Shown here: one piece after another, positions 5,265 through 9,468 of the stretch
Layout of the letters: each line of letters starts with the position of its first letter
Position numbering within the stretch: position 1 is the first letter of the stretch
Origin: an uncultured Planctomycetaceae bacterium
GTDB taxonomy: Bacteria > Planctomycetota > Planctomycetia > Pirellulales > UBA1268
Reading direction: 5' to 3'
NCBI GenBank assembly: GCA_903949225.1
Contig: CAJAYZ010000331.1
Span: 1-9,468 of the forward strand
Length of the DNA: 9,468 nucleotides
Notes under the pieces: generated by a model
What the model was told of the DNA's origin: nothing
What the model saw: the letters and a program-made list of their open reading frames with translations, nothing else
Databases searched by the model: none
Translations under genes and position numbers: made by a program

Positions 5265-6008
5265 GTGAGCGGGTTTGTCTCGGCCTTCAAGGAATCGCAA
5301 TTTCGTCGTGTCCTCGGTGGTGGCTTGGTCCGTGCGGTTGCCGGGATGCTGCTGTGGGGCGTAGCGACCGTCGCCCTTCCCGTGGCGACCATGCCAGTGG
5401 CGACCGCGGCCGACGCAGAAGCCCACGGCCACGACGAGCACGGGCACGGTGATCATGTCGAGATCGGCCACAACCCGCCGGCGGGTGTTGCCAAGAAAGA
5501 CTTTGAGAGCCCCGCTGAGTTCCGCAGTGACTTGGCGATCTGGTCGCTGGCGGTGTTCCTTCTCCTCCTCGGGCTTCTCGGCAAGTTTGCCTGGAAGCCG
5601 ATCATGGACGGTCTCGACAAGCGTGAGCAGGGGATCGAGCACCAGATTGCCGAGACGAGGAAGTCCAACGAGGAAGCGAAGCGGATGCTCGTCTCCTACG
5701 AGCGTCGTCTCGCCGAAGCCTCCGACGAAGTCCGAGGGATGCTCGAAGAAGCCCGCCGCGATTCCGAGGCCACGAAGCAGGCAATTGTCGCGGAGGCCCG
5801 CAAGGCTGCCGAAGACGAGCAGGCCCGTGCCAAGCACGAGATCGGTCTGGCCCGCGACGAGGCCCTCTCGTCGATCGCCCTCAAGGCGGGGGATCTGGCC
5901 GTCGAGGTGGCCGGCAAGTTCCTCCGCGAGAAGATCGGCAAGGAGGATCACTCCCGGTTGGTCCGCGATTCAGTCGCTAGCCTTGGCGCCAAACCGAGCG
6001 TCAACTGA
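5265..6008 (+). CDS. atpF: F-type ATP synthase subunit b, extended N-terminus
   Basis: This 247-residue stator subunit links Fo to F1; the E. coli protein has 156 residues. The normal b architecture occupies the second half: membrane helix at about 88-109 (LAIWSLAVFLLLLGLLGKFA), then a long charged coiled coil rich in Ala, Glu and Arg (about 112-235). The extra N-terminus holds a hydrophobic stretch at about 20-49 (VAGMLLWGVATVALPVATMP, ending ATA-AD). It resembles a signal peptide or a second membrane helix. A His-rich segment follows, HGHDEHGHGDH (54-64). If topology follows E. coli, this segment lies on the periplasmic side. The GTG start has AGGAG (5252-5256) 8 nt upstream. Only one b-type gene is visible, so a homodimeric stator is likely. 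Identity is firm; cleavage of the N-terminus is uncertain. Confidence 0.93.
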   Translation: MSGFVSAFKESQFRRVLGGGLVRAVAGMLLWGVATVALPVATMPVATAADAEAHGHDEHGHGDHVEIGHNPPAGVAKKDFESPAEFRSDLAIWSLAVFLLLLGLLGKFAWKPIMDGLDKREQGIEHQIAETRKSNEEAKRMLVSYERRLAEASDEVRGMLEEARRDSEATKQAIVAEARKAAEDEQARAKHEIGLARDEALSSIALKAGDLAVEVAGKFLREKIGKEDHSRLVRDSVASLGAKPSVN

Positions 6009-6063
6009 TCCACCCCCGTTCCTGCCCCGTTTCTTCTCGCTCCCTCAGATCCTAGGATTCCCG

Positions 6064-6699
6064 ATGCCCTCCTCCGGCGACCAAAGCACCGCGGACAAGC
6101 CCGTCACCGACATCGGTGTTCAGCGGCTGGCGCGCGTCTACGCCCAGGCGATCCTCGACGCCGCTGGGAATGCCGGCTGCCGGAATGAAGTTCTCGACGA
6201 GCTCCGCGCCCTAGCGACCGAGGTCCTGCCGAAGGTGCCGGCCGCTGAGCGGGTGTTTGCCTCGCCGCGGGTCAGCGTCGAGGAGAAGGGGGCGATGATC
6301 GACAAGATCTGCGCCGGTCGAGTTCTCCCCACGACGCTCCACTCGCTCCACGTTCTGGCCCGCCACGATCGCCTCGGCCTCCTGGCCGACGTCGTCGCTG
6401 CCGCCGGCCAGCTTGCCGACGAGCGGGACGGCCTCAAGCCGGCGGAGTTCACCACCGCCGTGCCGCTCGACGCGGCCGAACGCGAGCAGGTCGTCGCCGA
6501 CACAGCCAAGGCCCTCGGCCTGCGGCTCGCCCCCACGTTCACCGTCAACCCTGACGTGCTCGGCGGACTGGTCGTCCGCGTCGAGGACACCGTCTATGAC
6601 CATTCCGTCGCCACGGGCCTGCAGCGGCTTGGGCGCAGCTTGAAGCAGAGGAGCATCCATGAAATTCAATACAGACGAGATCGCCTCGGTACTCCGTGA
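6064..6699 (+). CDS. atpH: F-type ATP synthase subunit delta
   Basis: This 211-residue F1 stalk subunit (OSCP/delta family; E. coli 177) caps the alpha3beta3 head and binds the b stator. The N-terminal helical domain includes RLARVYAQAILDAA (21-34). The C-terminal hallmark lies at 166-189, with the core GGLVVRVEDTVYDHSVATGL. A polar N-terminal extension of about 15 residues is present. The C-terminus runs about 15 residues past the usual end because the frame continues into atpA, giving a 41-bp overlap (6659-6699). The ATG at 6064 has AGGA 7 nt upstream and follows atpF by 55 bp. The overlap suggests translation of atpA coupled to atpH. A longer in-frame extension upstream of 6064 lies inside atpF and is not credible as coding. 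Confidence 0.93.
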   Translation: MPSSGDQSTADKPVTDIGVQRLARVYAQAILDAAGNAGCRNEVLDELRALATEVLPKVPAAERVFASPRVSVEEKGAMIDKICAGRVLPTTLHSLHVLARHDRLGLLADVVAAAGQLADERDGLKPAEFTTAVPLDAAEREQVVADTAKALGLRLAPTFTVNPDVLGGLVVRVEDTVYDHSVATGLQRLGRSLKQRSIHEIQYRRDRLGTP

Positions 6700-8215
6700 G
6701 GAGATCGACCGCTTCGAACGGAAGATCGACGTCCGTGACGTCGGCCGCGTCCTCGAAGTCGGCGACGGCATCGCGCGCGTCTGGGGCCTTCAGGGCGTCA
6801 TGGCGGGTGAGATGGTCGAGTTCCCCGGCGGCATCACCGGCCTGGCGTTCAATCTCGAAGAGAATTCCGTCGGCGTGATCATCCTCGGCGACTACCTCAA
6901 GGTCACCGAAGGGGACGAGGTCCGCAGCACCGGCAAACTGTTGAGCGTGCCGGTCGGCGAGGCGGTCATCGGCCGCGTCCTCGACCCGCTCGGCAATCCT
7001 CTCGACGGCAAGGGGCCGGTCGTCACCGACGAGCGTCGCCCCGTGGAGACGCTCGCCCCGGGCGTCGCCGAGCGTTCCCCCGTCCGCGAGCCGCTCCAGA
7101 CCGGCATCAAGGCGATCGACGCGATGACGCCGATCGGCCGTGGACAGCGCGAGTTGATCATCGGTGACCGCAAGACCGGCAAGACGGCGATCGGCATCGA
7201 CGCGATCATCAACCAGAAAAACAGCGGTGTGAAGTGCTTCTACGTCGCCGTCGGCCAGAAGGATTCGTCGGTCGCCGTCGCGATCGACACGCTGCGGAAG
7301 TACGGCGCCATGGACTACACGACCGTGATCGTGTCGGGCGCCTCCACGGCAGCTCCGCTCCAGTACATCGCCCCCTACTCGGGCACGGCGATGGCGGAGT
7401 ACTTCATGTACAAAGGCGAGCACGCCCTGATCGTTTATGACGATCTTTCCAAGCAGGCCACGGCCTACCGCCAGCTCTCGCTCCTCATGCGTCGCCCGCC
7501 GGGACGCGAGGCCTACCCCGGCGACGTGTTCTACGCCCACAGCCGCCTCCTCGAGCGTTCGGCGAAGCTCTCCGCCGAACTCGGCAGCGGCTCGCTGACG
7601 TCGCTGCCGATCATCGAGACGCTCGAAGGCGAAGTCTCGGCGTACATCCCCACCAACGTGATCTCGATCACCGACGGCCAGATCTACCTCCAGCCTGACC
7701 TCTTCTTCGCCGGCCAGCGTCCCGCCATGAACGTCGGCATCTCGGTGTCGCGCGTCGGTGGTGCCGCCCAGACGAAGGCCATGAAGAAGGTCGCCGGTGG
7801 TCTCCGTCTCGATCTGGCGAGCTTCCGTGAACTCGAGGCCTTTGCCCAGCTCGGCACCGATCTCGACGCCGCCACCCAGCAGCGTCTCGACCGCGGCTAC
7901 CGAATGGTGGAGCTCCTCAAGCAGGGACAGTTCGCCCCGATGGACGTCGTCGACCAGGTGTTCAGCATCTACGCCGGCACGCGAGGCCATCTCGACGCTG
8001 TGAAGCGCGAGGACGTGGCCACGTGGGAGAAGGATTTCATCACCTTCGTTCGCGATCAGGTGCCGGAACTCCGGGCCCGGGTTGTCAATTCGAAGGAACT
8101 CGACGCCGAGGGCGAGCGGATGCTCGAGGCGGCGATCGCGGAGTTCAAGCGGCAGTGGGCGACTCGGGAGTCGGGGGCCAAGGCCGGGCCGAAGGCCGTC
8201 GCTGCAGCCCGCTGA
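6659..8215 (+). CDS. atpA: F-type ATP synthase subunit alpha
   Basis: This 518-residue, full-length F1 subunit (E. coli 513) alternates with beta in the hexamer and holds the non-catalytic nucleotide sites. The N-terminal beta-barrel covers about 25-95. The Walker A motif is GDRKTGKT (169-176), where many homologues have Gln in place of Lys172. Walker B is ALIVYDD (256-262). The family signature PAMNVGISVSRVGGAAQ (355-371) contains the arginine finger R365, equivalent to E. coli R376, which completes the catalytic site on beta. The C-terminal helical bundle starts at about 375. The ATG at 6659 has GAGGAG (6648-6653) 5 nt upstream and begins inside atpH. The tail after residue 505 is Ala/Lys-rich and unconserved. 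All key residues are intact, so it should be functional. Confidence 0.99.
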   Translation: MKFNTDEIASVLREEIDRFERKIDVRDVGRVLEVGDGIARVWGLQGVMAGEMVEFPGGITGLAFNLEENSVGVIILGDYLKVTEGDEVRSTGKLLSVPVGEAVIGRVLDPLGNPLDGKGPVVTDERRPVETLAPGVAERSPVREPLQTGIKAIDAMTPIGRGQRELIIGDRKTGKTAIGIDAIINQKNSGVKCFYVAVGQKDSSVAVAIDTLRKYGAMDYTTVIVSGASTAAPLQYIAPYSGTAMAEYFMYKGEHALIVYDDLSKQATAYRQLSLLMRRPPGREAYPGDVFYAHSRLLERSAKLSAELGSGSLTSLPIIETLEGEVSAYIPTNVISITDGQIYLQPDLFFAGQRPAMNVGISVSRVGGAAQTKAMKKVAGGLRLDLASFRELEAFAQLGTDLDAATQQRLDRGYRMVELLKQGQFAPMDVVDQVFSIYAGTRGHLDAVKREDVATWEKDFITFVRDQVPELRARVVNSKELDAEGERMLEAAIAEFKRQWATRESGAKAGPKAVAAAR

Positions 8216-8266
8216 TCCAAGTCACCACCGCACGCGCCAAGCGCACGAACCACAGGATCCCTACTC

Positions 8267-9211
8267 ATGGCCAAGGCCAGGGCACTCGATCGCCGGCGAA
8301 AGTCGGTGAAGAACATCCGCAAGATCACGCGGACGATGGAGCTGATCGCCACTGCCCGATTCAAGAAGGCGATGGATCGCTCCATCGCCTCGCGTGACTA
8401 CACCCTCAGGCTCGCCAAGATCCTCGAAAACATCGCCGCCGCGAGTGCCGGCGGTGCCGACGGGGAAGGGGGCGGGGCGGCGTTGGGATTTTCCCACCCG
8501 CTCCTCGAGGTCCGGCCGACGAAGCGAACGGCGGTGCTCGTCCTCACCGGCAACCGCGGCCTGTGCGGCGGCTACAACTCCAACATTGTCCGCCAGTCGC
8601 AGGCGATCCTCGGCCAGTGGCGGAGCGAGAAGGTGGGCATTCACACGGCCGTGTCGGGGAAGCGCGGGATCTCGGCGCTCAAGTTCCGCGGTGTCGACAT
8701 CGACGAGCGGTATCTCCAATTCGAGGACAAGCCCGAGTTCGACCAGGTGGCCCCGATCGGCCGCGCCTACCTCGAGGCCTACGCCTCGGGGGAGATCGAT
8801 CGGCTCGACGTCGTCTACACCCGCTTCGACAGCATCGCCCGCCAGGCGGCTGTCACAGAGATGCTCCTGCCACTGAAGCCCCCGGAAGCCCCATCCGGCG
8901 CCGCTCGCGAGGCTGCTGCCGCGAAGGCCGCTGCCGGGGGTCTGGCCAGCGATGACTACGACTTCTATCCCTCGGCCCAGAGCATCCTCGAGGAGATCCT
9001 CCCGGCGAGCTTCATGGCGAGGCTCTTCAAGTGCTTCCTCGATTCCGCCGTCAGCGAGCAGGTGGCGCGGATGGTGGCGATGAAGGCCGCCAGCGAGAAT
9101 GCCGGCGGGCTGATCAAGGATCTGTCGCGGCGTTACAACCGCGCCCGCCAGTCGCAAATCACCGGCGAAATCATGGAGATCCTCGGCGGCGTCGAGGCCC
9201 TCAAGAAATGA
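8267..9211 (+). CDS. atpG: F-type ATP synthase subunit gamma
   Basis: This 314-residue rotor shaft (E. coli 287) turns inside alpha3beta3. The N-terminal helix has the family pattern RRRKSVKNIRKITRTMELIA (9-28). The conserved core TGNRGLCGGYNSN is at 94-106. The C-terminal helix, about 260-310, includes the SENAGGLIKDLSRRYNRARQ segment (276-295). The extra length comes from two low-complexity insertions: a Gly-rich stretch at about 60-73, and an Ala/Glu/Pro-rich one at about 204-229 just before YDFYPSAQSILEEILP. Insertions in the outer Rossmann-like domain can affect regulation in other lineages, but nothing here shows a redox or other switch. The ATG at 8267 follows atpA by 51 bp, with a modest AGGA upstream. 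Identity is certain. Confidence 0.98.
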   Translation: MAKARALDRRRKSVKNIRKITRTMELIATARFKKAMDRSIASRDYTLRLAKILENIAAASAGGADGEGGGAALGFSHPLLEVRPTKRTAVLVLTGNRGLCGGYNSNIVRQSQAILGQWRSEKVGIHTAVSGKRGISALKFRGVDIDERYLQFEDKPEFDQVAPIGRAYLEAYASGEIDRLDVVYTRFDSIARQAAVTEMLLPLKPPEAPSGAAREAAAAKAAAGGLASDDYDFYPSAQSILEEILPASFMARLFKCFLDSAVSEQVARMVAMKAASENAGGLIKDLSRRYNRARQSQITGEIMEILGGVEALKK

Positions 9212-9232
9212 TCGGCGGCCTCGCCACCGATC
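9210..9232 (+). other. Hairpin at the atpG stop codon
   Basis: GATCGGCGG (9210-9218) pairs with CCACCGATC (9224-9232) around a 5-nt loop, with one C-A mismatch. The left arm overlaps the atpG stop. No T-run follows, so strong termination is unlikely; partial attenuation or mRNA protection before atpD is possible. Confidence 0.45.
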
Positions 9233-9290
9233 CTCTGTCCCCCTCTGATATCCACAGACAAGCCAACCAGTTCCCCGGCCAACCACATTC

Positions 9291-9308
9291 CCGGACACGT
9301 CCGGACAC
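9291..9308 (+). repeat. Small palindrome and direct repeat before atpD
   Basis: CCGGACAC occurs at 9291-9298 and again at 9301-9308. CCGGAC (9291-9296) is also complementary to GTCCGG (9299-9304). It lies in the 132-bp gap between atpG and atpD, 35 nt before the atpD start. It may be a minor leader structure or chance in GC-rich sequence. Confidence 0.35.
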
Positions 9309-9343
9309 ACGGTTCCTAAAGCAGCAAAGGCACGTCACGACGC

Positions 9344-9468
9344 ATGGCAACGGCAACGAAGAAGCACGGCGGCAAGGTCGGTCATGTCACCCAAGTCATC
9401 GGGTCGACGTTCGACGCGGAGTTCCCCGAGGACTCGATCCCGGCGATCTACAACGCCGTGAAGATCGA
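9344..9468 (+). CDS. atpD: F-type ATP synthase subunit beta, N-terminus only
   Basis: The 41 complete codons to the window edge encode the start of the catalytic beta subunit. After a short basic leader (MATATKKHGGK) comes the conserved first strand, GHVTQVIGSTFDAEFPEDSI, followed by PAIYNAVKI. This parallels E. coli [20 protein letters not shown]. The rest, including the Walker motifs, lies outside the window. The ribosome site is weak (AAGG about 13 nt upstream). Its place after atpG is the standard operon order, and atpC is expected next. Confidence 0.95.
   Translation, partial: MATATKKHGGKVGHVTQVIGSTFDAEFPEDSIPAIYNAVKI

Noticed and set aside
6545..7990. Long 481-codon minus-strand frame opposite atpA
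   Set aside because: It is the antisense shadow of the strongly conserved atpA gene in GC-rich DNA; no family is recognisable and no ribosome site supports it.
8261..9310. 349-codon minus-strand frame opposite atpG
   Set aside because: It is an antisense shadow of a confident gene and has no recognisable product.
2418..9468. N-type (Na+-translocating) ATPase operon, suggested by two small membrane genes before atpB
   Set aside because: The gene order and the presence of delta fit the ordinary F-type operon, and the c subunit lacks the Na+ ligands.

Overview
This GC-rich window looks like chromosomal DNA of a planctomycete, most likely from the Pirellulales side. The assignment is an inference from the F-type ATP synthase operon with long N-terminal extensions on subunits a and b, a c subunit with a signal peptide, and a neighbouring FHA-GAF signalling protein. 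No marker gene settles the species. No mobile element, CRISPR array or defence system is visible.

Layout. Positions 1-666 (minus strand) hold the N-terminal 222 codons of an FHA-GAF signalling protein that runs off the left edge. A tRNA-Gln(CTG) gene follows at 903-973 (plus). Next is a 101-bp-period tandem repeat (980-1188) that fills the convergent gap up to the end of corA, a CorA-type Mg2+/Co2+ channel gene (1186-2286, minus). A 131-bp divergent region with a perfect 17-bp interrupted palindrome separates corA from the ATP synthase cluster.

The rest is the plus-strand atp cluster in the order atpZ-like, atpI-like (4 TM), atpB (a), atpE (c), atpF (b), atpH (delta), atpA (alpha), atpG (gamma), atpD (beta, cut by the right edge). 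Products of atpB, atpE and atpF form the membrane Fo motor and stator. Products of atpH, atpA, atpG and atpD belong to F1 and the stalk. atpC (epsilon) presumably lies beyond the window. The first two genes encode small membrane proteins of the kind linked to Fo assembly and, in Bacillus, to Mg2+ uptake, which makes the divergent corA neighbour notable.

The housekeeping content is conventional, but the non-coding architecture around atpE is not. atpE is set apart by two unusually long intergenic regions (298 and 373 bp) inside an otherwise compact operon. The upstream one carries a nested hairpin and a ladder of three near-identical hairpins. The downstream one carries a very long hairpin with about 20 paired positions and one bulge in its core. 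These are the best candidates for undescribed biology here, as possible RNA elements that tune c-subunit expression. Other points of interest are histidine-rich segments in both subunits a and b, a mitochondria-like His/Glu pair in subunit a, and a degenerate glycine motif with a lysine in the c subunit.
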